Assembly: GCA_016630955.3 (NCBI GenBank)
Contig: CM050001.1
Span: 372,001 to 436,000, forward strand
DNA from: Didymella arachidicola
Taxonomy: Eukaryota > Ascomycota > Dothideomycetes > Pleosporales > Didymellaceae
DNA: 64,000 nt
Direction: 5' to 3'
Below, in pieces: positions 33,698 to 45,200 of the stretch; position 1 is the stretch's first letter; the number at the start of each line of letters is the position of its first letter. Below the pieces are notes generated by a model. That model worked only from the letters and a program-made list of their open reading frames with translations. It did no database searches and was not told the DNA's origin. A program made the translations under genes and the position numbers.

Positions 33698-36600
33698 AGG
33701 CTGATGCTTTGAAGCAAGCCGAACCGTCTGTGTAGTCCTGTTATAGTTGGTCGTGGAAGGGCAGCGACGTTGAGTTTCGAAGACTGGTCGAAAGGTAGCT
33801 CCTTGTCTGTAAAAGAGCAATCCGGTTGCGACGTATGGTAGACGGGAGCAGAAAGTAGCAAGCAGTGACCTGACAGATGTACCTGATATCGCGCGAGAGG
33901 TGATAATGCAGGATTGACGGGGCGCGAGGCGGAGGTTGGGAAGGAAGAGGGGTGAAGGAGGAGGTGGACAGGCGGCAGGAGCTTAAGCGGCCAAAACATG
34001 GGAATCCAACAACGGGAACAGCGTCCGAGATCGAATTCCTCAGCTTTCGCATGCAACGCGCTATGTCCGGTGAGTCGCGCTAGCAGGGCAGGTCATTGGG
34101 CAAGTGGGCGCACTTGACGTCACCCGTTAGTTTGGGATCGGCGATCGAGCGCTAGAGTTGTGAGAATCGCATCTTGCTCACAGAGCGGCTTTTCGCTTTC
34201 TCGATCATCGACAGCATGGGAGACGCTTGCCAACGCTCCTTGTCCTTAAACCCATCTGAACGGCACAGTTTTTGTTGGCCAGTGAAAGCGCACATGAATA
34301 CTTTTCCCACAATCCCTGCAACATCCGAATTTTTCACTACGCTCTCGTGTGAACTTACACGAGACGAGGCAGCTGTCAATTGTCGTAGCCACCTCCGCTC
34401 TCACCTGCGGAACGTGGCCCACTAGCGCGAGACGCTGTCGCTTCCAGAATGTACCGCGGTCCGCGTCCGTCGTGCCCCGCTCTATTGACCTCCTCTGGCG
34501 ACGGGCTCTCGAAAGCGGCACCAGAAAACAGCCTTCCAATAGGCCGCTGTTCTTACGTAGGGTATCTACGAAGTCCTTGAGCCGGCGACTTTTGCCGACA
34601 GACCAACTACCGATACTGTAGCTTGGACGAACCTCCCGCTGCCATAATGACCAGTTCAGTATCCCGCCTTCGCGCGATGACTTGCAAAAATCTTTCGTGT
34701 CGTCTCCTGTAGTGCTTCAAATGTTGCACTGTATTGCACAAGCACGCAGCGCACGTCCTAGGTGACTGCTGAAACTTCGAGAAGCTCGTGGCACATCTCA
34801 GTAGGCGCAACCTACTCATACTCGATGCATGCAGACTTGGGGCGATGAGGCGAGTCTAGACGTTCCATGGACGGCACAGTAGCTTGTTTTTGCACCGATA
34901 CAAATACGCTAGTCTCCAAAGGATAGCGGTTAAAGTTACTTCGGGCAAAGCGCACTCCGCCAGGAACCTGAGTTACTGCGGCTAGGAGAACCCAAGGCCT
35001 TCAGCAAAGAACCCCACAATTCGACCCTTTGTCGTTGCTGGAAGCTTAAGGTCCGTTGGGCTGGTTGACCATCAGCCAAATGTAATGATGAATGGTCCAG
35101 CAATCGACAGCTTCCTCTAGTGAAGCGCTTCCGCGGAGGATTGTCTCAGTTCGTGTGCTTTTCGACGGGCAGACATAACGGCATTTGGTGACTCGAGTCA
35201 CTCCGCTTTCTTGACTGCAAACAGCACGAGATGCGTAGCGGTAGAGTAAGGGCTATGTGACTGCAGTGGACCCTGGTCGCGCATGACCGCCATCTCTTCG
35301 GGAGTGCCGATCTGCGTCCAACAATCCGATGATGGCATCATCGAAATTTGCACAAAATGCCATGGGCCCGCTTCCAAGAATTGCATGTGTATCCGTGCGC
35401 ATTACTCAGGCGTCATACTGTGTACAGTGGGTCGGGAAGGAGCAACGACAAACGCTCGCTCGTAAACTACGGTCCAAATCAGGAGGGCGGGACAAAATCA
35501 CCGCAACCAATAAGGGGCACAAGCTATGTGGTGAGAACGCCGGTGAACTTCGATGCAACTGCACGAGTCTTGAACAATCAGGTCCTGCCTGCGCTCGACC
35601 AAGACAATGAATGTGTTTGCTTGGGCAGCAGGATTTCACCTCGATCAGATTCAGATCGCTCTTACACGCACAGCGCACTACCCATGTCAGAGTGACTCTG
35701 ATGCGACCAACATTTCCACCGTCCGCTAGGGCAACGTTTCTTGGTGTGTGACCACTGACCACGGTATGTTTGGCGTTCATGTAGCATCGACTGGAGATTG
35801 TAAGCTAAGATGCTCGTTTACATCAACATCTTCGAGGAGAGGCCCCAACTTGAACAACATAGATGTCCATCGTGGGAACGACCACCATTTCTGCGCAAAC
35901 TCGACGGTTTGTTGCTGAGGTGATTTGGTGGGAGAGAGTTCCCCACGCCTGTCGGTAGAATTCCCGTTGCGAATCACCGTCAGCCCGAACGGAATGCCCC
36001 GTGTCCTACAACACACGCGAGCTTCTTACTGTCTCGACACATCTCGTCTGACTGCGAGTCTCGTGTTCAGCAGTTTGGCCTGTGACGAGAACGGAAGTAC
36101 ACATCCTGAGAGCTAATCTAACACAGACGAACACGTAACAAACCAACGGACATTGCAAAGATTCACTTCAAAAGCGTGTCAGTCGCATTGACGTTGTTTG
36201 AGGCCGTTGTGATGCCCCGGAAAGGTACGTCTTAGCAGGGAAGCATCGCTGCAGGGTACATCGTACTCATGCAGCGGTCGGATTTCACGCTATCCGCGGG
36301 CGAGGGAGTGTTTCCAGAAACAGGGAAGTTTGTACTTGTCTGGCTACCCTTGTGGTGACATGCGTTTTGCAAACTTCCGGGAAAGGAAAGGATGATGGAT
36401 GTGTTGATGGCTGCGGAAAGGTAGGCCAGCCAATACAAAGCCTGTGTCTGGCCATGGCAGTCTTATGCGTATTGATAAATTCATAGTAGATGAAATCCAA
36501 GCGTTGGTGCGAAGCTGCGGGGCTCAGTCATTGGCCCACCGCTTCCTCAGCCCCCGCCACTCCTGGACGTGTGTTGGATAAGGTTTGAAAAGTGCCGTTT

Positions 36601-37269
36601 GACCGGCACTTTCATCACATCTTCATAACCTCTACGCTGCTTCGAACAACGCCACCAAGCCCGGTGGATGGTGCATGTCCCATACGCGCAAGTCCAATCT
36701 GACGACTTGAAAGTACTTAAGGGTATTCCGTGCATTACATATGGTTTCAAACTGTGAAATATTGTCGCATTGAGCACGTGAAGCAGCGACTTCCGCCCTG
36801 GCGCGTTCCTATTGGTGGGGAGACGTTCCCCATATAAGATTGACTTCGTTGGTTTGCTTCAAAGCAATACCGCAGCATGTGCAGCTATCATCTCCTAATG
36901 CAACCCTGTATCTCCTTCGCTCAGTCCGCAAGGCCTATGCCACGCGCTGATCCGCTGACGTATAGAGGTCAGTATAGGTGCCTCAAGAGGCCTATATCTG
37001 CACAGCAACAAAGTTCCAATCCTGCATTCTTGACACCAATCTCCAATAAAAAACTCAGAGCGAAGCCATCAATCCGCGCTGAGCATGTCCGAGAACGTAC
37101 GATGCACCGTGGGTAGGCAAAATAAGATAAGACGTCGCAGAGCACGTCGAGCTTCTGTCATTCTTCACCTATCGCCATTGCCTGCACGCCAGCTAATCTT
37201 CCCCTGAAAAAATTCCGCGCACAAATCCCTCCCACATCCCACGACTACAGCTGATTCCACACCTCCCAC
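33698..37269. other. Gene-poor region
   Basis: The first part holds the bZIP promoter and leader, which are pyrimidine-rich in the transcript sense. The rest has only short frames. Around 35400-36016 on the minus strand two overlapping frames look faintly ankyrin-like across a frame break. No gene can be supported. Confidence 0.4.
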
Positions 37270-40200
37270 CTACTTCTGCATCCCTTCTACAAATCCCAGC
37301 GCATCCTCCCGATCCACCACATCAATACTACTCGTCTTATTCGTATACGTCACACCATAACACCTATCAGCCACAAGCACCATTTCAGGCCTAAACGTCG
37401 TGCAAATAAACTGTCCCCCGCCCTTTCCATCCTGCCCTCCCTGGCCGCTGAGCTTCTGCAGCATATTAGCGACAGCGGTGCGGTACTGAGCGTCGAGATT
37501 GGCGTCGATTTCGTCGAAGAGGTAGAAGGGCGCTGGGTCGCACTGCTGGATTGCGAAGATGAGGGCGAGTGCGCAGAGGGATTTCTGGCCGCCGGATAAC
37601 TGGCCGATTTTCTGCTGCTCGTCGTGTTTGGAGTTGAAGGATACGGCGATGCTGACGCTGACGTATTCTTCGATTTTGGAGCCTTTTTTTCGGGAAGGTT
37701 GGGTGGCTGCTTCGTCTTCGCTTTCCTCTTCGTCTTGGGCGCCGTCGGATCTGCGGTTGATGATGAGACGGCCTGTGCCGATGGGGACGAGTTCCTGGAA
37801 CACGCTCTTGAAGGCGGCTGATACCTGCTTGAAGGTGCGGGCGATGGCTTCGTCCTTTCGCTGGTCGAGCACGCCGATGAGATTCTCGATGGATTTGCGT
37901 GATGAGTCGAGCTCAGCGCGTCGATCTGTGAGTGTTCTCCGTTGCTTTGTGAAGTTCTCGTACTGTTCATAGGCCTTCTTGTTGACGTGAGCGAACTGCT
38001 TTTGAGCTTGTGTGGTTTTGGCAAGCTCTTTTGTAATCTGAAGTTTTGTTAGCATTTGACAACGACATCAATGGTCAGTGTCACAAACCTTCTCCATATT
38101 CCACTTGCTGTACTTGCGACCAACATCCTCTGGCAGTGTGCCCAGATCTCGAATGTCTTTGCGTACTTTGGCAAGCTGCGCAGTGTAGGTGCTGCGATCT
38201 GCGTCCTTTCTCGACAAAGACTTCTCTTGCTTTTCCATGGCAGCAGCGAGGGTCCGATTGCTCTGCTCCTTTTCGTTCCTCTCGGTCTCCAGCTGCTCAA
38301 TCTGAGCCCGGACCTCGTCAATCTGGACATCAATCTCTTCGATCTGCTGATCGAGACTGGCGATGGTGCTTTTGACCGTGTCCAACGCTCGCTTCGCTTC
38401 TCGCAGGCTCGTCGATTGCGCTGCCGAGCTTCCGGCACCACCTTGCTGTGCAAGCAAGTCATCCAGAGCGGGTTGCAAGTCCTGATTCAGCTCGAGCTCT
38501 GCTTCTATCTTCTGAGTCTCAAGTGCAGTTCGTTCTTGCTTAATCTCAGCGTACTGCTTCTTGAGGTCCTTGATAGAGCTGGTCAAAGTTACAAGCATCT
38601 GCTCCTCATCATTCGACAGTGCTTTCGAGAACTTCGAGGCGATTTCAGCCTCCCAATCGCTCTGTTGCGCACCGAGCAGATTAATGGCAGCTTCAAGACC
38701 CGCAGCTGTTCGTTGCTTCTTCGCCAGCGATTCTCGCGCGTCCTGTAAAAGGCTCTGCTTCACACGGACTTCCTCTCGCATGGGCGCATAGCTAGTCTCC
38801 CCTCGCCGCTGATCATTCTGCTTTCTCAGCAGCTCGCTCTGCGCCGCAGTAAGTTTGTGCTTAATCGAGTCCAGTTGTTCGTTGATCTCGCGATTCCGCT
38901 GCTGCAGTTCCTCAAGCTGTGCACGCTTCTCGGCAACAATGCTGAAGGCCATGATCTTTGACCGAGAGGGATCGTGGAATCCACCTCTGTACTGACCCTT
39001 CCTTGTCGCATTGTCTCCGTCTGGGTTGTATGCTCGAACATTGTACTGCTTTGCAACCCGCTTGCACTCGTCGAGAGTCGGGCAGACCACAATCTTACCG
39101 AAGACGTGTCTGAAGGCGGCTTCGAAGCGGTCGTCGTACACAAGCTTCGGCAACAAAGGCTGCATATTCTCTGTCGCTCTCAGGTTGCTATCCGGGACAC
39201 TGATCCTGTTCAGAGGGATGAATGTAAGACGACCACCTTTGTCCTTGGTAAGACGATCCATGATCTTAGTTGCCACAGTATCATCCTCGACAACAACGTG
39301 GAACAATGCAGCTTCCGCGGCGCTCTCCGTCACCGACCGGTAGTTCTCGGGTACCTCCAGAAGCTCAGCGATCGTGCCGTGGACGCCTTGTAGGCCATCC
39401 CGGCGATATCTCCGCAACGACTCAAGACCGCGGCTGGTACCATGGTCTAGAAGACGAGAGAACGTTTGCTCTGCCATCTGGAGATCTTTCTGCACACTGC
39501 CGAGTTGGCTAGTGAGCCTGTTTTGATCACGCCAGAGTTTGGTCTGTTCATCCACGATAGCCTTCTTCGCGTCCTTGGCTTTCTCAAGCTGCGCAGCAAG
39601 GTCCACGGCGGCATCGCCCTCGTTGTCAATCGCCTGCCTCAGCTCGGCAATCTCGCCTTCGATGCGCTCGATGTCGCCCTGAAGATCAGCGATCTCTTCG
39701 TTCGTCTGCATGAGGACCGCTTTGCGTCTGCTGAGGTCCCCATTCGTCTCGTCGATCTGTGCTCGTAGGGCTGTGTCTCGTTCTCGCTTGTTGGTGTAGT
39801 GTGCTGTTCGACCCTGCTTGTCCTGGAGACGCTTGTACTGACCCTCCGCATCCAGCAGCTGTGCGCGAACCGCCTCCTCTTCCGCCTTCTTTGCTTCGAA
39901 TTGGGGCAAGAGCTGATCGAGCTCCGTCTGGCGAGCCCTCACCTGCTGCTGCAGCGTCTTGACTCGAGCATCGCGTCTGCTCCTAGACTGCTGAGCAGAC
40001 GACTGGCTGTCTTGCAGGGCTTTCAGATCCAGCTCAAGCCTAGCCTTCTCAAGTGTAGCTGCCTTTCGTTCGCCCTCGTATTCGATACGGTCCTGTCTCA
40101 GAATGTCGAGATCGCCTCTTCGCTGGTTGACTTCGGATTCGAGCCGTGTGATGGCGTCTTCGTTTCGTCTGAAGTTCTCCTCATTGTCTTCGCGCATCTC

Positions 40201-41001
40201 GCGGCCATGGTGCTCAAGGGAATCAATGTGCTCAATCTTGGCCTCGAGCTCACCCTCCTCTCGCGAGTGCATGGTGTACAGCAGCGATCGACGCTCCCTA
40301 TCATTCTTGCTCCAAGCTTCCAGCTCTTCCTTCTCTCCCTCCAGCTCGCTGAGGCGCTCGTTGATCGACTCGACCACGCTATCGATATTGGCGCACTTAT
40401 TGTCCGTATCCGTCAACAGCTTCAGACTGTCAGCGCGGCGCGTCTCATACACATTCGAACCCGAAATCTCCTTGAGCATCTCCAGCCTCGCCTTATCCTT
40501 CATATTCGTAAGCGCCGTCACCCGACCCTGCGGAACAATATAGTACGGATTCGACCGCGAGAAACCCGCCGACTCAAGAATCTGAATGACCTCGTTCTTG
40601 GTCGCATTCTTGCGATTAACAGAGTACTCGTCCTTCTTCGCGCCGATCGTGCGGCGCAGGAAAAACTCGGGCTTGCCCGTCTGAAACCGATCTTCCGCGT
40701 TATCGAAGCAGACCTCGACGTACGCCGACATAACAGCCGATCCGGACCCTTCGTGAAGCAGCGCTTGCCGCTCCTGACGGTTCAAGAAATTGTAGTCGTC
40801 GCCGAGGACGAAGCGTACGGCGGCGAAGAAGTTGCTCTTGCCAGAGCCATTGCGGCCGACGATAACATTGCAATTGGGCGAGAAAGGCTCAATCTGCATC
40901 TGATCCTTGTAGCTAAAATCGCGTTAGCACTGCTCGCACTCTCTGCGTCTCATCTCCTACCTCTTGAAGCCCTGGATGGTAATCTGCTTGATGTAACCCA
41001 T
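37270..41001 (-). CDS. smc3: Cohesin subunit SMC3
   Basis: Three exons (41001-40961, 40912-38089, 38037-37270) give about 1210 aa, the usual SMC3 length. Exon 1 encodes MGYIKQITIQGFKS and joins YKDQMQIEPF, as in other SMC3 proteins. Walker A is GRNGSGKSN with Lys39. The conserved acetylation pair of the Eco1 pathway is seen in GAKKDEYSV (about Lys106-107). Two long coiled coils flank a hinge in the middle (GTIAELLEVPENYRSVTESA and following). The C-terminal head has LSGGQKSLCALALIF near 1101 and Walker B FYLFDEIDANLD. The protein pairs with SMC1 to form the cohesin ring that holds sister chromatids together. All functional residues that I can place are intact. Confidence 0.96.
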
Positions 41002-41231
41002 GACGGCGGCGGGGCGCGCGGATTGGACTCGGTGGTTATCGACGGCGTCACAGTCTATATGGCAAGGCGATCACACCAGCGTCGCTCAGGACATGGCGGG
41101 TTGGGATCGAGGTGAATGTTGACGTTGCTTGCTTGCGCTCATTGCTCGCGACGCGCCTGCGACGTGCGCTAGCGTGATCTGGTAGCGTCATTCCCAGCTA
41201 CATGCTCACGTGATCCTCGTAGTCCCTCATC
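41002..41231. other. SMC3 upstream region
   Basis: This is the likely SMC3 promoter. A second MITE-like copy begins at its outer edge. No individual site is recognised. Confidence 0.35.
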
Positions 41232-41455
41232 CCCGCACTCACAAGCAGCCAAACACGCATAAACACTAAAATCAGCCCTCTCCCTTTCTACTCTACTAGC
41301 ACAACTACATTTCTATAAGGCTAGCGAAAATTAAGGATTATTAAGTAGGAGATTCTCTATAATTCTATGTCTAGAATTCTAATGTTATTTATTAATTAGG
41401 TAGCTAGAAGGGTTACTTTTTGTCAGTGCGGGTTATTTTTTTCGGCCGCGTGCCC
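41232..41455 (+). repeat. MITE-like dispersed repeat, copy 2
   Basis: This block matches copy 1 at 24511-24763 over nearly its whole length, including a shared interior AGTAGGAGATTCTCTATAAT. The left end is shortened and begins at CCCCGCACTCACAAGC, while the right end keeps the GTCAGTGCGGGTTATTTTTT terminus followed by CGGCCGCGTG. It sits about 230 bp upstream of the SMC3 start. It has diverged by scattered substitutions and small indels. Confidence 0.72.
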
Positions 41456-42204
41456 CCGTTCCTAGCACCAGAACACCGTAATCCTGTCAAACTTCCTGAT
41501 GTGGTAGGAGGCCAAAAGTGTCGATGTACTGCGTTTTCTTACCGCGGTGAAACAGCGCATTGATTGGCTTCGCTGGAGCATGTACATGTTTCTTCCGTTG
41601 ACTACGCAGCTGCAGCACCGCGCTCTACTAAATCTTGTGTGGGCGTTTGATACGATACAATTAGCTAAACACCTGCGGTTTATCCCAGCGGGTGGGATGT
41701 GTTTAGAACGCTGTGTCAGCTGTATGAGGTATTGCGCCACCTAGACAAAAAAAGTCGGACACTTTTGATGAGGTCAGCGGCCAAAGGTGTCCGATAGTTT
41801 TTGTCCAGGTGGTGATTGTGTCAGTCGATTATGACCGCCTGGGTACTTCGCATGATTCGCGTGTTCGTTTGGCAACAAAATGCCGTGCGAGGACATGGCA
41901 GCGCCAGCACGTCAGCAAGATCGCGTCTGACGAACACACACACCGTCAGATCGCAAGACAGCAAAATGTTTGAATGTGATACATTGCAGATTTCGGTATG
42001 CTCCGAGCCTCCCAACCCATCGCACCCATCCACCCTGTCCACTGCTTAAGAAAGCGATTACAACAACGCTAAGTAGCCGCGCCAGCACCTCATTATCATG
42101 AGAACATGCCAAACACGCCGACAAATATGCACCAACACCCGTCCTCCAACCGTTGCTATTTTACATGACGTCAAACCCTGGCATTAAAAACAGCGAGCGA
42201 TGCT
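41456..42204. other. Intergenic between SMC3 and ACC with repeat debris
   Basis: The segment contains the inverted repeat described separately and a decayed relative of its central part around 41483-41545. A 65-codon frame between the two has no recognisable motif. The right part should hold the 3' end of the ACC transcript. Confidence 0.4.
41737..41812. repeat. Inverted repeat resembling mariner-type terminal repeats
   Basis: The left arm (41737-41765) and right arm (41784-41812) are complementary over 29 positions with about five mismatches, separated by an 18-base spacer. The arms begin CCACCT and contain GACAAAAA and TCGGACAC, a composition like fungal Tc1/mariner or pogo terminal repeats. 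It may be two abutting transposon ends or a tiny hairpin element. A degenerate relative of the centre lies about 270 bp to the left. Confidence 0.55.
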
Positions 42205-45200
42205 CTAAGCCTTGGTCAGCATCTTGATGACCTCCTCCTTTTCGCCTGTTGGCAGCGTGCTGAGCAGACTCATGACGCCCTTGAGGCCGCCCTCGCGGTC
42301 CTTGCGCATCAAATTGGCAATCTCGAGCGCAATGCCATCGCTCTTGAGCTTCTCGACGCGCTCGTGGACGACCTTCCTGTTCTCCTCGTACCACGTGGCG
42401 ACGCTCATGTCGTCGTTCTCGAACTGCGGTACCTGCGACCACGCCTTGAGCATCTCGATCGCGCGGGCGCGAGTAACAGCGTCAGCCTTGGGGGATTCTT
42501 GACTCGGCGCGGCAGCAGAGGCAAGCTTCTTGAGGATGTACTCCTCATTCAATCTGCGGCGCAGACGCCAGTAGAAGAACCGCCTTGCGTTCTGCCACTT
42601 TAGGGCCTGACGAATGACGCCCTTGGCCTGCATGCGGCCTGCACGGTCGTGCAGGTCAGCAAATTGAATAGCGATCTGGCCGTAAATTGGGAGCAGGAGC
42701 TTCTCGCGCTTTGTCATTTCGGCCTTGATCGATTGCAGCTGATCCTGAGGTGTTGATGGGTTGTTCAGCTTACGCTTAAGATCACCATACAAGGTGTCGT
42801 TGCGTGCCATGGTCTCAAGCTGCTTCTCGCGGCGGAACTTGATACCAACAATACCCTCCGGCTCGAGGACACCACCGCGCGAGTCCTCATCGGCGTACAT
42901 CTCCATGTACTGAGGGTTGATGGTGGGATCGACGACGACCCAGGATCCACCACGGAGTTCACCGTAGGGTGGAATGTATACGAAGATCGGCTGCTCAAAC
43001 TTGACGAGAGCATCAACAATGTACGAACCATACTTGAGGACCTCGTTGTACATATCACGCTGACCACCGGAGAAACCACGCCAGTTGGCCAGGATCATCA
43101 GAGGAAGCTGCTCGCCATTGTTAAAGTCCTTGATAGCCTGAGCGGTCTTGAAAGCGGAGTTGGGGTACCAAACACCACCAGCCTCAGATGCAACCTGCTC
43201 AATCGAGTCGGGGTTGGCAGGGTCGGCGGGCGTGACGTTCTCAACCGTGCGAGTCTCCACACCAATGACACCGATAGGAATGCCACCAAGACGAGCACGA
43301 CCGACAACAACAGTCTTGGCCCAACCGCCCAAAGACTCCTCGAAAGAGCCGCGATCAAAGAGACCAGACTGGAAGCCATCCGCATCCTCCTTTCCGGCGA
43401 TGAGATGCCTGACGTCGTATGCGGACTTGCCAGGAGGATAGTATGTGACATCGCGATCCCAGTCGTCGGCAGTGGGCGAGATAGGAACAGGGCTGCCCTT
43501 CTTGTCAGGCACATATGACATCCACTTCACGATCTTGGAGACACCCTCAAAGTCGTCATCGGCGGTCATGTGAGAAACACCGTTCCTGTACATGATCTGA
43601 GTGCCACCAAGCTGGAGGTTGGAGGTATAGACCTCGCGACCGAGCAGCTTGTTGATGGCCTGTGCACCAGTGAGGATGATGGGTTGGCCCTCGATTTGGA
43701 TGGCACGTTGTCCAAGACGGACAAGGTAAGCACCAATACCTGCGTACGGTTAGCGTTATCCTATAGACTGTGCATTGAAGTAACATACCAACTGAGCGGC
43801 AAGTCACCAATGTGATGGTGAAGATATCCTCGTAAGCCCTCGAAGTCTCACCAGCAATGAGACCTGAGCCACGGAGCGACTCCACACCAAGGCCATCCTC
43901 CTGACCAATGACAGTGGTGATCTTGTACCTCGTCTCACCGGACTCCTCCACCTTTTCGCAAATGACATCGTTGCGCTTGCCATCGACGAAGTGCTGGTAC
44001 TTCTCAGGTGTAAGGAAGAGGTAATCGAAACCAGCCTCGGGCTTGTTAGCGTCCTTCCAGGCGACGGAGAAGTGAGGAATGAGCTCCTCAGCAAGACCGA
44101 TGCGAGCACCAGAGTTGGCCGACAGGTAGATTCGTGGGATGCCGAGCTTACGTGCGAGCTCAGAGCACTTGTGGAAGAAGTTGTCTTCCTGGGGTCCGAA
44201 AGAACCAATCTTGAAGGTGATGTCGTTGGCAATGATGATGAAGCGGCGGCCGCGAGGGTACTCGGGGGTCTTGGCTGTCACGATCCAACCAACCATACCG
44301 ATGATGTTGTTGCCCGGGTCGCGGTTGACCTCGGCCAAGTTGTCGTTTTCATCAAGCACGAGCTCGAAGTACTCGACGCAATCGCCCTTGGGCGGCTGCT
44401 TGTCACGCAGGTAAGGGTGCTTAGCGATTGCCGCGTTCCAATCATTCTCGGTGGCTTGACGGAACAGCTCAGGGAAGTCGTAGACGTACTGAGTTCCCAT
44501 AAGGTGTGCCTTGTACCTCTTCGGCTGAAGGGCACCCTTGGTGGGGTAAGCAGTGGTGACTGGCTGGAGGTGAAGAGCACCAATCTTTGTGGTTCCGCCG
44601 ATGCTGTGGAATAGCCACTTGCCAGCCTTCTCGGACTTGCGCTCAGCGTACATCTCGACCTGGATAACGTATCCAGATGTGTTTGTGATGATGACGCGCA
44701 GAGGGTAGGGAATGCCGGTCTGCGGGTCAGTGACAATGATGCGGATCTCAGCACCAGTGACACGAAGGCGCCAGAGACGGCGACCGAAGCGCTCCAAGAA
44801 GCCACCAATAGCCTCCTCGACCTCGGCAGGGTTGAGCGGGAAGATGTGAGAGAAGTTGATGAAGATGTGGTTCATGTCAGCCTGCGAAGTGCCAACAATC
44901 TCCAAAGCATCGAGAATATCGGTCATCAGCCTGTCTGTCTCAGAGACCATGTACTCGGCGGTGGGGATCTCCTCTCGCAGACGTCCAGATCGGACGACAG
45001 CACGCAAGAAGTAGCGCTTATCGCTCTCAGCACCCTTGCCAACAGCCTCGTAAATGTGGATGTTGCGGTTCTCAGTGAAAACAGGCTTAATGTTGAATTT
45101 AGACAGTCTCCCAAGCTCAAGCTGGAAGGCCAGCGCGGGCTCGACGTGACGGATACTGTCATCCTCCTCGTAGTTGGGGCCACGGAAGGTGTAGTAGCCG

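Noticed and set aside
39799..41115. 438-codon plus-strand frame antisense to SMC3.
   Set aside because: Leu-rich shadow of the SMC3 coiled coil. The real frame on the minus strand has Walker A and the expected exon structure.
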